Of a stretch of DNA of 64,000 nt, positions 45,302 to 53,810 are shown one piece after another. The DNA is taken from contig NZ_CP017921.1 of the NCBI RefSeq assembly GCF_001889405.1, positions 820,057-884,056 of the forward strand. The letters are read 5' to 3'. Position 1 is the stretch's first letter, and every line of letters begins with the position of its first letter. The DNA comes from Methanohalophilus halophilus. Lineage in GTDB: Archaea; Halobacteriota; Methanosarcinia; Methanosarcinales; Methanosarcinaceae. The position numbers were made by a program, and so were the translations under genes. The notes below the pieces were generated by a model, which worked only from the letters and a program-made list of their open reading frames with translations, made no database searches and was not told where the DNA came from.

Positions 45302-46345
45302 TCAATCAGTAAATTCTGTGGTGATTTCTTCCAGATCGCAGAAATCAGACCTGAAATTATAGGCCCCTGCATTTATGAAAGTAATCGGATCACCAATTTG
45401 CGGCCTCTTTTCGAGATAAACACGGTACCTGAACAGATCCATTGAACAGGGTGTACAACCCTTGATCACATAGGCTTCTCCTTCATGACTGCTGACCTCA
45501 TTCTCCACACGCAGTTTTACAGGTACCAGAATTGCATCCATATCACTGTTGTACACAGAAGCATTCACGATAACATTGTCCTCATAAACCGCCATCACAC
45601 GGGTTACCAGTTTGCCGGCAGGTGCGGCGATATACCTGCCGGGTTCAATCATGAGGGATATGTCCCTGTCATGCAACCATTTCCTGAAATCTGTAATTCT
45701 TTTGAAAATACCTCCGATAACATCGGCATTACTGTTGGCATAAACCGAAGGCAAACCTCCCCCTATATTGAGAATATCGATGGCATCCAGTGTCTCAGGA
45801 CTGATTACATCTTCGATATCCCGCTGGAGTTTCCATTCGCTCACATTTTGGGTCTTCCTGTGGAAATGTATGCCAAGTTTACCGATATTAGGGCTGTCCG
45901 CCAGTTCGCCAATGCGCCGGTTTATGGTCGCAGAAGGCATACCAAAGACAAAATAGCGTTCGGTACGGATGGAATTTTCGCGCAGTTTGAGCCTGAGCAT
46001 AAGGTTGACCTTGCGGTTGGTGTCCTTTAGGTTTGCAAGCAGGACATCCAGGTCGTGCTCGTTGTCCAGAATGAAATTCCGAATGCCCCTGTCGTAGAGG
46101 TCCTTTGCCTGGGCACTGCTCCACCCCTGTGCCAGAAATACCGCTCTGGATAGATCATTTATGTGTTTCAGTTCGTTTTCCATATGGACACTGAAAAGAC
46201 AATCCGTCATCTCTTCAAGTACGGAGGTTACTTTGGGGTTGGTCTTGGAACTGTATGTGACAATGTCAGCTATATCTTCCACCAGATCATACTGCTGCAT
46301 AATCACGTTTTTTGAAAGAATGAATTTGGGATCAGGGACTGTCAT
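45302..46345 (-). CDS. PLP-dependent decarboxylase (ornithine/arginine decarboxylase fold III)
   Basis: 347 residues with an alanine-racemase barrel and C-terminal beta domain. PLP lysine is probably Lys34 in YSSKTNPKV. GKLGIHFHRKTQ, DILNIGGGLPS and IEPGRYIAA follow the family order; the C-terminal cysteine segment is KGCTPCSMDLFRY. Substrate may be ornithine, lysine, diaminopimelate or carboxynorspermidine. It follows dys by 13 bases, so a polyamine decarboxylase is favoured. Confidence 0.85.
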   Translation of the reverse strand: MTVPDPKFILSKNVIMQQYDLVEDIADIVTYSSKTNPKVTSVLEEMTDCLFSVHMENELKHINDLSRAVFLAQGWSSAQAKDLYDRGIRNFILDNEHDLDVLLANLKDTNRKVNLMLRLKLRENSIRTERYFVFGMPSATINRRIGELADSPNIGKLGIHFHRKTQNVSEWKLQRDIEDVISPETLDAIDILNIGGGLPSVYANSNADVIGGIFKRITDFRKWLHDRDISLMIEPGRYIAAPAGKLVTRVMAVYEDNVIVNASVYNSDMDAILVPVKLRVENEVSSHEGEAYVIKGCTPCSMDLFRYRVYLEKRPQIGDPITFINAGAYNFRSDFCDLEEITTEFTD

Positions 46346-46358
46346 TTTATAAATCTCT

Positions 46359-47309
46359 TTACTTATTTTCTATATTCAGTAATCCTTCTTCGTACAGTTC
46401 ATCCAGTGCCCGTGTCATTGCTAGGGGGAAGGTTATGCTGACATCACCGATAACTGTGGCAATATCACTTTCGTCCTTAACTTTGCCCCAGGATTTTGCT
46501 TCACTTGTATTGGCACCGGACATGCTGCCGGAAGTGCGGTGGGCTGTGGTCATGTATACGGCGTATTCCGCCCCTCCATTGAGCAATGTGGCAAGGATTG
46601 CATGATGTTTGGATATTGAACCACCCAGAGCGATTACTCCCTTCCTGTCATCATGACTGGTTGTAAGGAGAATGTTGCCGAAATCCTTCACAACGTCCAC
46701 TATGAAATCCGGGTTTTCCTGCTGGAAAAGATACAGGTGGAATCCGAAGGCACCATCGGTTATGGCGGGACAGAAAACAGGCACATCATTCTTTGCTGCC
46801 TGGTACAGGATTGAATTTTGATCATCCAGTAGCAGGCCGATTTCCCGCAGCATCTCTGATACAGACCATCGGTTTTGCTTTGCGTAGAGTTTCCTGAGAA
46901 TATCCGTGATCATATCTTCGAAATTCATGTAACTTTGATTCTGGATCAGGAGATTCCCGATTCTGTTTATTCCTCTCTCATGGAGTTCCACATCGTCGGT
47001 ATTGAAGTTGCCGATGGAGAAAACTTCCCCTGTAGCCTTCATTATATCTTCTTCAAGGCCCCCGACTGTTGTAACAAGTACATCTGCAATTCCCAATTCG
47101 ATGAGCTGGGCAAAAAATCCTCTCAGCCCGGAAGTAACCATGTTAGAGGTAAATGTAAGGAAAACCTTTGCTGAATCCTTTTTCATCTTGACTATTACTT
47201 CGGATGCCCTATGCAGTTCTACACTCTGAAAACCCACATTCTCATAGGAATTAACGAGTTCTGACACTCTCATGTCTTTTTTCCAGTGGAGATCCTTTAC
47301 CTGAACCAT
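46359..47309 (-). CDS. dys: deoxyhypusine synthase
   Basis: 316 residues. Transfers an aminobutyl group from a polyamine to a lysine of aIF5A using NAD+. Visible are TSNMVTSGLRGFFAQL, TTVGGLEEDI, VPVFCPAITDGAFGFHL and the active site SEAKSWGKVKDE with the catalytic lysine (equivalent of human Lys329). In archaea the polyamine donor can differ and agmatine may be involved. Operon with the downstream PLP decarboxylase; a divergent promoter region with dtxR lies upstream. Confidence 0.95.
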   Translation of the reverse strand: MVQVKDLHWKKDMRVSELVNSYENVGFQSVELHRASEVIVKMKKDSAKVFLTFTSNMVTSGLRGFFAQLIELGIADVLVTTVGGLEEDIMKATGEVFSIGNFNTDDVELHERGINRIGNLLIQNQSYMNFEDMITDILRKLYAKQNRWSVSEMLREIGLLLDDQNSILYQAAKNDVPVFCPAITDGAFGFHLYLFQQENPDFIVDVVKDFGNILLTTSHDDRKGVIALGGSISKHHAILATLLNGGAEYAVYMTTAHRTSGSMSGANTSEAKSWGKVKDESDIATVIGDVSITFPLAMTRALDELYEEGLLNIENK

Positions 47310-47412
47310 TGTATATCACGACTTTTAGGAAACAATTCATGTTCTTATTCACTTAAAAAGTTGTTCGGCATTTGTGTGCGAGCGTTAAATATATATTTAT
47401 AGATTCTCTACT

Positions 47413-47431
47413 TGACTTTCGCATAACCTAA
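47413..47431 (+). promoter_or_regulatory. candidate DtxR/IdeR-type iron box
   Basis: The 19 bases TGACTTTCGCATAACCTAA agree at 14 of 19 positions with the bacterial DtxR box, with the right half TAACCTAA exact. It abuts a TATA-like TAATATAATAT (47428-47439) before the DtxR-family gene, a natural place for iron autorepression. Confidence 0.4.
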
Positions 47432-47472
47432 TATAATATGTATTCTAATTTTCCTCTGGCAGTGGGTCATTT

Positions 47473-48162
47473 ATGTATACCGAGAGAACCGAAGAATATC
47501 TGGAAACCATACAGGGTTTGATCAATCGCACCAGTTCCCCGGCCAAGAACAAGGATATAGCAAAGGAACTTGAAATATCTCCGGCAACAGTTACTGAAAT
47601 GATACAGCGCCTATCGGATGAAGGCCTTGTGACTCATGCTCCTTATCGCGGGGTTGAATTGACTGAATCCGGAATAACACAGGCCAATAATCTTCAGCGC
47701 AAACATCTGGTGCTCAAGAACTTTTTCACCAGGGTACTTGATATAAATGAAGAAGTAGCGGACCAGGAAGCCTGTGCGCTCGAACATGTTATGTCAGATG
47801 TTGTACTTGAAAGAATGTGCTCTTATCTGGCAGAAAAAGGTCTTTGCGATATTTCTGAAACCACTCTGCCTTCTAAATGTAGTTTGAGCAGGGAACATTA
47901 TATTTCTCTTGTAGAAATGAATGAAAAGACTAAAGGAAAAGTGGTAATGGTTGCCCTGCCAAAAGAGACCAAGGATAGGCTCACTTCACTGGGGATGGTT
48001 GCAGGTGAGGATATTGAAATCAAAAGAAAACAAAAACAGGGATGTATTTCTATAATTACCAAGGGTACTGAAATAGCCCTGGGAAATGAAGTGGCAGAGA
48101 AAATTTTTGTAAAACCTGCAGAAAAAGAGCACAGTCTGCGGAGACGTGGTAAACATTCCTGA
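47473..48162 (+). CDS. DtxR-family metal-dependent regulator with FeoA-like domain
   Basis: 229 residues. N-terminal winged helix (1-65: SSPAKNKDIAKELEISPATVTEMIQRL), a metal-binding dimerisation domain (66-140: GITQANNLQRKHLVLKNFF, DQEACALEHVMSD with Glu/His ligands) and a C-terminal SH3-like FeoA domain (about 155-222: GKVVMVALP, RLTSLGMVAGEDIEI). Expected to repress iron uptake when Fe2+ is bound. It overlaps feoB by 17 bases, so feoB is the obvious target. Confidence 0.92.
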   Translation: MYTERTEEYLETIQGLINRTSSPAKNKDIAKELEISPATVTEMIQRLSDEGLVTHAPYRGVELTESGITQANNLQRKHLVLKNFFTRVLDINEEVADQEACALEHVMSDVVLERMCSYLAEKGLCDISETTLPSKCSLSREHYISLVEMNEKTKGKVVMVALPKETKDRLTSLGMVAGEDIEIKRKQKQGCISIITKGTEIALGNEVAEKIFVKPAEKEHSLRRRGKHS

Positions 48163-50119
48163 TTCATGCTGCGGTGCAGCCGAAAAACGCATGCATGATG
48201 GCGATCATGACATGACAATTGCCTTTGTTGGCAATCCCAGTGTAGGTAAAAGCGCTTTTTTTTCCAGGGTCACCGGTGTGGGTGTCATGGTTTCCAATTA
48301 TCCGGGAACCACCGTGGAAATGACACGTGGGACTGTAAAGGTTGGCCGGAAGAAGATAGATATTGTGGATTTGCCAGGTATTTATTCACTGGGTACGTCC
48401 ACAGAGGATGAACGGGTCTCAAAGGAATACCTGCTGCGTGAATATCCTGATGTAATCGTGAATGTGGTGGATGCCACACGCCTAGAACGTAACCTGTATC
48501 TTACCCTCCAGATACTGGAACTCGGTGTACCCGTAGTAATTGCCCTCAATCAGCTGGACGCCGCCAGGGAAATGGGTATTGATATTGACGCCCCTAAATT
48601 ATCCCAGATACTTGGTGTGCCGGTTGTACCTACTGTTGCCACCAAGGGAATCGGGCTTGATGAAGTCCTGAAAGAAGCAGTAGATCCATCCCTTTCACCA
48701 GAAGGGCGAATCCGTGTTCACTATGATAATCATATAACTGAAGCTATCAATGACCTTGGTGTGGATTTTCCTGATACGGCTTCTGTAATAAAATTGCGTG
48801 CTCTTGAAAATGACGCTGATTTTGTGCGCATGTGCTGCAGACCCCACGAAGCAGACCTGCTTCTATCAAAGGCTTCAGAAATGGCTTCAGGGATTGAAGA
48901 TGTCCACGACATGGCGATTTCAGATACCATGGCAAGGGACCTCTACGGGGAAGCTGGACAGATTGCAGACTCTGTCCTGTCAATTGTGGAAAAGGACACT
49001 TCTCTAAAGCATCGTATTGATGACATGCTCACATCTGAATATGTGGGTGTCGTGGGTCTTGCAGCGGCCCTTTTACTTACTTTCCTTCTGGTTTTCAGGG
49101 TTGGAGGATTCCTGGAAGAGGGGATCGTCCATCTTTTTGAAACCTACCTGATAGCTCCGGTTGAAGCGGAACTTGCAACAAGCAATCCTATTGTGCGCAA
49201 TGTGATTATCTACTCCCTGCTGGGCATAGAGGCTGGATTTGCCATTGCAATTCCCTACATAGGGATTTTTTATATTATTCTCTCCATTTTCGAGGATTCG
49301 GGATACCTGACCCGCGCAGCCTTCCTGCTGGATAACCTTACTCACAGGATGGGGTTGCATGGCAGGGCAGTAATCCCCCTGGTCCTGGGACTGGGCTGTA
49401 ATGTACCGGCTATCATGGCTACCCGTGCATTGAATACATTGAGAGAGAGGCGTATCGCTTCGGTTCTCATATCTCTTATTCCATGCTCTGCAAGGACTGT
49501 TATTATTCTGGGACTTGTAGGAACATTTGTAGGTTATTGGGCTGCAGTATCAATATATGTGCTGGAAATCTTTATAATTTTCATAACCGGCTGGATACTT
49601 GGTAGGGGTCTTCCGGGGGAGCGAACCGGTTTTATAATGGAAATGGGTCCGTTGAGGCATCCTGATGTTGTATCCACTCTTAAAAAGACCTGGCTCAGGA
49701 TACGTGAGTTCATCTACATTGCTTTTCCTCTATTGATAGTGGGGAGTGCATTACTGGGTGGGCTGGATACCCTGGGTATCCTGGATATTTTCGAGAATGC
49801 CGTATCCCCTATATCTGTAGGGATTCTCGGTCTGCCTGCTTTTGCTGCCACAGCACTTGTATTCGGTATCCTGCGCAAGGAAATGGCGCTTGAGATTCTG
49901 GCGGTGCTTGCGGGTACTGCTAATTTTGCAATGGTATTGACGCCTCTGCAGATGTACGTGTTTGCTGTAATTACAACAATATATATTCCCTGTGTTGCAA
50001 CCATTGCAATACTAAAACATGAGCTGGGTACAAAGGATACGGTTATGATTTCCACATTCACGATACTCCTTGCATTCACCGTGGGCGCCTTAATCTACCA
50101 AATTGGAATGCATTTGTAA
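48146..50119 (+). CDS. feoB: ferrous iron transporter FeoB
   Basis: 657 residues. N-terminal G domain: G1 GNPSVGKSAFF, G2 in VSNYPGTTVE, G3 DLPGIYSL, G4 NQLD; a helical region to about 275; then Gate-type membrane helices (about 290-650) with LGLGCNVPAIMATR. A CC pair precedes the G domain (PDSCCGAAEK). The GTG at 48146 overlaps dtxR; ATG codons at 48191 and 48212 are possible alternative starts. Fe2+ import at the cytoplasmic membrane; FeoA function may be supplied by the regulator's fused domain. Confidence 0.94.
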   Translation: MVNIPDSCCGAAEKRMHDGDHDMTIAFVGNPSVGKSAFFSRVTGVGVMVSNYPGTTVEMTRGTVKVGRKKIDIVDLPGIYSLGTSTEDERVSKEYLLREYPDVIVNVVDATRLERNLYLTLQILELGVPVVIALNQLDAAREMGIDIDAPKLSQILGVPVVPTVATKGIGLDEVLKEAVDPSLSPEGRIRVHYDNHITEAINDLGVDFPDTASVIKLRALENDADFVRMCCRPHEADLLLSKASEMASGIEDVHDMAISDTMARDLYGEAGQIADSVLSIVEKDTSLKHRIDDMLTSEYVGVVGLAAALLLTFLLVFRVGGFLEEGIVHLFETYLIAPVEAELATSNPIVRNVIIYSLLGIEAGFAIAIPYIGIFYIILSIFEDSGYLTRAAFLLDNLTHRMGLHGRAVIPLVLGLGCNVPAIMATRALNTLRERRIASVLISLIPCSARTVIILGLVGTFVGYWAAVSIYVLEIFIIFITGWILGRGLPGERTGFIMEMGPLRHPDVVSTLKKTWLRIREFIYIAFPLLIVGSALLGGLDTLGILDIFENAVSPISVGILGLPAFAATALVFGILRKEMALEILAVLAGTANFAMVLTPLQMYVFAVITTIYIPCVATIAILKHELGTKDTVMISTFTILLAFTVGALIYQIGMHL

Positions 50120-50170
50120 AACAGGTAAAAATCGACAGGTTTTTAAAAACAATCAACGGTGTTAACCTTA

Positions 50171-50389
50171 ATGACTCGCATCACTGATCCCCGGAAAAGA
50201 AACGCAATATCTGTTTTGCAAGATATTTTTGAAATGAACAATATGAGGGAACCTGTGGGTGAAGAGGTTGATTCATTGCTCGAAACCATGGGCACACATG
50301 CCAATCTCGTAGAAGGCGGTGTTTTATTAAAAGAAGATTTTAGTGATACTGTCACCGATTTGCCACTGAGGGTCAATGAAGGAATGTAA
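50171..50389 (+). CDS. small conserved-looking hypothetical protein
   Basis: 72 residues (MTRITDPRKRNAISVLQDI...), acidic, no membrane segment or Cys. Not recognised. ATG 50171 is preferred over a GTG at 50159. It follows feoB by 51 bases on the same strand and ends 2 bases before the stop of the convergent TPD gene. Codon use looks like its neighbours. Confidence 0.6.
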   Translation: MTRITDPRKRNAISVLQDIFEMNNMREPVGEEVDSLLETMGTHANLVEGGVLLKEDFSDTVTDLPLRVNEGM

Positions 50390-50391
50390 TT

Positions 50392-51183
50392 TTACCAGTC
50401 AGGCGTGAGATTGAGCAGTTTAACTACATCCCGCAGGATGTCTGGATCAAACTCATCATCTATCCTGTAGTCACTTATTACGTGGCCTTCAAGGCTGATT
50501 CCATCCACGTAACCGTACCAGTAGATAATCATTCCACTGCCGTATAATTCTTCATAGTGGGAAAACTGCTTTTTGAGATAGGTCTGATGATCGTTTTCGT
50601 TACCAAATACGGCTTTGCTTTCGATCCAGCTTATCTGCTGTCCCCGGATCTCAACAGGATCTGGAAGTAAAAAATCAGGTGTCTTTTCTGCACTTTGCTT
50701 TCTCAATTCTTCTTCTGTCAGATATTCGATATTTCTGTATTCAAGCCACCTGGCTACAATCATTTCTCCTAATATTCCTTTCCTGGCCTGAAAAGAGTGG
50801 GCTTCAGGTGAGAAATAGAGGTCTATTTCAAGGGCTTCCTTTATTTCAGATGCAAGCCGGTTATCTTCTATCTCATCGAGATGGTTGAATACATATTTCT
50901 TGGACATCCCCATCTCTTTTAGCAGTGTTGTGGCTATAAGTGTAGGAGGGAATTTGTATTCTTCTGAAAGTTGAATTATACTACTGCCGCTTTTCCATTT
51001 TTTGAGCAGTAAAGCACTTTTATTCTGGATAATGTAGTATTTTTTCTTGACATAATCGATAATTTTCTGGTGCAGGATGGAAGCGACTACGCCTACTGGC
51101 TGGCAGTAATCCAGGGCCAGTTTTTCGAAATCTGAAGCATCCGTGACGCTTCGGTGTATCTCATCGTATTCAGTTTTGTCCAT
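50392..51183 (-). CDS. TPD-motif nuclease-like protein (CDIN1/C15orf41 relative)
   Basis: 263 residues. The C-terminal half carries the TPD signature KTPDFLLPDPV and SWIESKAVFG, which form the PD-(D/E)xK nuclease active site; N-terminal half is helical (EEYKFPPTLIATTLLKEMG, HTH-like). It is related to the human CDAN1-interacting nuclease 1 family, whose archaeal members are uncharacterised. The start overlaps the glycosylase gene by 14 bases, so the two are translationally coupled and may act in the same DNA-repair step. Confidence 0.82.
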   Translation of the reverse strand: MDKTEYDEIHRSVTDASDFEKLALDYCQPVGVVASILHQKIIDYVKKKYYIIQNKSALLLKKWKSGSSIIQLSEEYKFPPTLIATTLLKEMGMSKKYVFNHLDEIEDNRLASEIKEALEIDLYFSPEAHSFQARKGILGEMIVARWLEYRNIEYLTEEELRKQSAEKTPDFLLPDPVEIRGQQISWIESKAVFGNENDHQTYLKKQFSHYEELYGSGMIIYWYGYVDGISLEGHVISDYRIDDEFDPDILRDVVKLLNLTPDW

Positions 51184-51790
51184 CCTTGTTCCCCTTCAGG
51201 AGACATTTGTCGCACTGCCTGGTTGAACAGTACCTTTTAGCATACTCAACTATCAGGGCGTGGTATTCCTTATACATTTCCACATCATTTGGAATGTTTT
51301 TCTCAAATGTTTCCTGCAGCTGGTGATAATTACCCTCAATTCCTATACATCGCATTATTCTGGTTGTATATGCATCAATTACAAAACGGGGTTTTCCGGC
51401 AGCATATAACAGGATGCTATCTGCGGTTTCAGGTCCGATACCCTTTAATTCAAGTAAATGCCTGCGTAGTTTTTCTGCTGGAAGTGAAAAAAGTACTTCT
51501 TCACCGTGATTATAAAAAAAGTTTGATATTCCTTTTAACCTGCTGGCTTTTTGTCTGTAAAATCCGGTACATCTGATATCCTCTTCAAGTTCCTGCAGAT
51601 CCATCTCTGCCAGTTTGCCGGCTTCAAGAACATTTTTCTGTTTGAGGTTATCGATAGCTTTATCCACATTAGTCCATTTTGTCTGCTGTGTAAGCATTGC
51701 TCCCACGATAACTTCAAAAGGGGTTTCAGCAGGCCACCACTGCTGTGAACCAAATTCCCGGATTAGTGTGTCATAGACAGACTGCAGCAT
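51170..51790 (-). CDS. HhH-GPD DNA glycosylase, endonuclease III-related (MagIII-like)
   Basis: 206 residues. Helix-hairpin-helix LKGIGPETADSILLYAAGK, then the catalytic Asp in FVIDAYTTRI. The lyase lysine of endonuclease III (GRKTA) is replaced, reading GPETA, so the enzyme should be a monofunctional glycosylase like Helicobacter MagIII. The C-terminal cluster region has only three cysteines (YCSTRQCDKC) instead of four. Substrate likely alkylated or other damaged bases. Confidence 0.87.
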   Translation of the reverse strand: MLQSVYDTLIREFGSQQWWPAETPFEVIVGAMLTQQTKWTNVDKAIDNLKQKNVLEAGKLAEMDLQELEEDIRCTGFYRQKASRLKGISNFFYNHGEEVLFSLPAEKLRRHLLELKGIGPETADSILLYAAGKPRFVIDAYTTRIMRCIGIEGNYHQLQETFEKNIPNDVEMYKEYHALIVEYAKRYCSTRQCDKCLLKGNKDGQN

Positions 51791-51812
51791 CTATGCGTGC
51801 ATATTATCTGCT

Positions 51813-52193
51813 TTATCTGTCGGACCAGAACTCTTCTTCATAATCATCTGGAAGGTCAAGTTCCATTGCTTTGTCTATACTTTTCCTCTTTCCTTCTGTG
51901 GATATCTCTCTGTTTTTTTCTTCCGTGGGAGCCTTATTGCTCTCTGGTTGTGGGATTTCCTCTGTGGGTTCTCTGGAATCTACCGGTGGCTCTGTCCTGT
52001 CCCTGAGTTTTTCCTTCACACGCTGGGCATATTCATCCACTACAGATTCGGAACTCTTTCTCATTTTTGTGGTCTGATTATATCCAACGGAACAATTTTC
52101 ATCACCGGTACGCCAATCCACATGGTAGAGGTGACACTTTCTTTTTTTGCACACCTGGGTCCCATCAATGGGACATATTTCCGGTAAAGACAT
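51813..52193 (-). CDS. hypothetical protein with N-terminal Cys/His cluster
   Basis: 126 residues. The first 35 residues hold CPIDGTQVCKKRKCHLYHVDW and a further Cys at GDENC, which may bind zinc or a cluster. The rest is charged, low-complexity Glu/Pro/Lys (about 50-110), ending YEEEFWSDR. Not recognised. Lies 22 bases before the glycosylase gene and 27 bases after prs in the same direction. Confidence 0.6.
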   Translation of the reverse strand: MSLPEICPIDGTQVCKKRKCHLYHVDWRTGDENCSVGYNQTTKMRKSSESVVDEYAQRVKEKLRDRTEPPVDSREPTEEIPQPESNKAPTEEKNREISTEGKRKSIDKAMELDLPDDYEEEFWSDR

Positions 52194-52220
52194 TCATTAC
52201 ACTCCTCATATAGGTGAATA

Positions 52221-53069
52221 TTAGAGGCTTTTAAGGGTGTCGGCTATCAGGGGGGCTACCGAAATACTGCTCTGTGGTTTTTCAAGGGTATCAGTGGATA
52301 TAATCTCCTTGACACCGGCATTGTAAAGACGCACCACAGCATTGCGTGCAAGTACGGGGTGTATACAGGCAACATATATGTCTGCTGCACCCTGCTCTTT
52401 AAGCATACGGATAGATTCTGACATGGTACCACCGGTTGCAATCATGTCGTCCAGCAGTATCAGGTCCCTTCCGCTCACATCAATCTCTTTTTCAGCAATC
52501 GTTACACTTTCTCCGTTATGCCTTGTTTTTTCAAGTTGTTCGTAGGGAATGCCTATATCTGCAGATGCACTTTTTGCAAGTTCGAGGGCACCGACATCCG
52601 GGGAGATTATGAGTGGATCTGTCAGGTTCAGGGAACGTATATGATTCCCGATCAAGTGTGAAGCGTCAAGGTCAAAGGAATCGGCATTGAAATGTTCAAG
52701 TATGCTCCTCTCATGTATGTTTACCGTGAAAACCCTGTCAGCGTTAATGGTTCTGGCAATTGCACGCGCACTGACGGGTTCTCCCCGGTTGAAGACTTTG
52801 TCCTGTCTGGCATATCCCATATAGGGTATTACAACGTTGATGGTTGGTGCTTCCTCACAAGCATCTATTAATTGTAGCAAGGCTACATAATCGCTATCTG
52901 TAGGTGTGCTCTGTATGATAGTAACATCATCGATGCTGTCATCCCTGATGCGGGTATACAGTTCCCCGTCAGGGAATCTTTTATAGTCACATATTGTGGG
53001 AGGCGTATTGAGTTGCTGTGCCACTCTGGAGGCAAGCAATTGGGAAGCTGGTCCGGCTATTATTTTCAC
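52221..53069 (-). CDS. prs: ribose-phosphate pyrophosphokinase
   Basis: 282 residues, the shorter archaeal form. Makes PRPP from ribose 5-phosphate and ATP. Features: CDYKRFPDGELYTRI, IPYMGYARQDKVF, VNIHERSILEHF, and the PRPP loop LILLDDMIATGGTMSES. It supplies PRPP for the histidine, purine and pyrimidine genes seen in this window. The 62-base gap after moaC may hold its own promoter. Confidence 0.96.
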   Translation of the reverse strand: MKIIAGPASQLLASRVAQQLNTPPTICDYKRFPDGELYTRIRDDSIDDVTIIQSTPTDSDYVALLQLIDACEEAPTINVVIPYMGYARQDKVFNRGEPVSARAIARTINADRVFTVNIHERSILEHFNADSFDLDASHLIGNHIRSLNLTDPLIISPDVGALELAKSASADIGIPYEQLEKTRHNGESVTIAEKEIDVSGRDLILLDDMIATGGTMSESIRMLKEQGAADIYVACIHPVLARNAVVRLYNAGVKEIISTDTLEKPQSSISVAPLIADTLKSL

Positions 53070-53131
53070 ATCATTCCCTCACTTTTTTGATAATGGCTAT
53101 GAATGTATTGGTGACTTATAAGAATTGGGTA

Positions 53132-53599
53132 TCAGCTTTCTTTCACTTTATGGATTACCCCAATATCAGTGATCCGGGTATGGGGATAGTTTCCGGTTGC
53201 ATCCTTTTCAAGTGCCTTGACCATGTCCCATATTGCAAGGAGGGCACAGCTTACGCCTGTAATTGCTTCCATTTCCACGCCGGTCTGGCCTCTGGATTTG
53301 ACCGACAGGTCAACAGTAATCCTGTCCTCACGTATCTCAAAATCCATGTCGATACCGGTTATCGGGATCTGGTGGCACATAGGAATGAGCTCAGGAGTCT
53401 TTTTGACAGCCATTATGGCGGCAATGCGGGCGGTGGCCAGTACATTGCCCTTTTCGACATCTCCCTTTTGGATTTCTCCAATGGTTTCTTCACAAAGGAA
53501 TATACTGCCCCGGGCAAGAGCACTGCGTTTCACTTGACTTTTTTCGGACACGTCTACCATATGGACATGGCCATCCTTGATGTGAGTGAATTCTCCCAC
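53132..53599 (-). CDS. moaC: cyclic pyranopterin monophosphate synthase
   Basis: 155 residues. Second step of molybdopterin formation, needed for tungsten/molybdenum formylmethanofuran dehydrogenase. Family landmarks: HMVDVSEKSQVKRSALARG, KGNVLATARIAAIMAVKKTPELIPMCHQIPI, TGVEMEAITGVSCALLAIWDMVKALEKD. Located between a small protein and prs in one minus-strand run. Confidence 0.96.
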   Translation of the reverse strand: MGEFTHIKDGHVHMVDVSEKSQVKRSALARGSIFLCEETIGEIQKGDVEKGNVLATARIAAIMAVKKTPELIPMCHQIPITGIDMDFEIREDRITVDLSVKSRGQTGVEMEAITGVSCALLAIWDMVKALEKDATGNYPHTRITDIGVIHKVKES

Positions 53600-53612
53600 G
53601 GATTCGCCTCAT

Positions 53613-53798
53613 TTAATCTATTCTGAGATTCTGGCGCTGCTCATAATCCTCAAGTTTTTCCCCGAGGGCCTGGTGTAGTGTCCGGGCTTCCCCAACACTT
53701 AATTTGATGATTTCTTCATCTTCTCCGTGGCTGATTATAACTCGCAGTCTGTTCCTTTCAATATCCACTACAATATTCCTGTCTTTTGTGTGTGTCAT
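53613..53798 (-). CDS. small hypothetical protein
   Basis: 61 residues from ATG 53798, preceded by AGGTGA 6 bases upstream. Charged, likely beta then alpha (RLRVIISHGEDEEIIKL then VGEARTLHQALGEKLEDYEQ). Not recognised. Sits 12 bases after nnr and 13 before moaC, so it is part of the same transcript. Confidence 0.65.
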   Translation of the reverse strand: MTHTKDRNIVVDIERNRLRVIISHGEDEEIIKLSVGEARTLHQALGEKLEDYEQRQNLRID

Positions 53799-53810
53799 TT
53801 GATTCACCTT

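Noticed and set aside
45302-46345. Calling this lysA (diaminopimelate decarboxylase)
   Set aside because: The active-site segments KGCTPCSMDLF and YSSKTNP differ from LysA, and the operon partner is dys; left unspecific.
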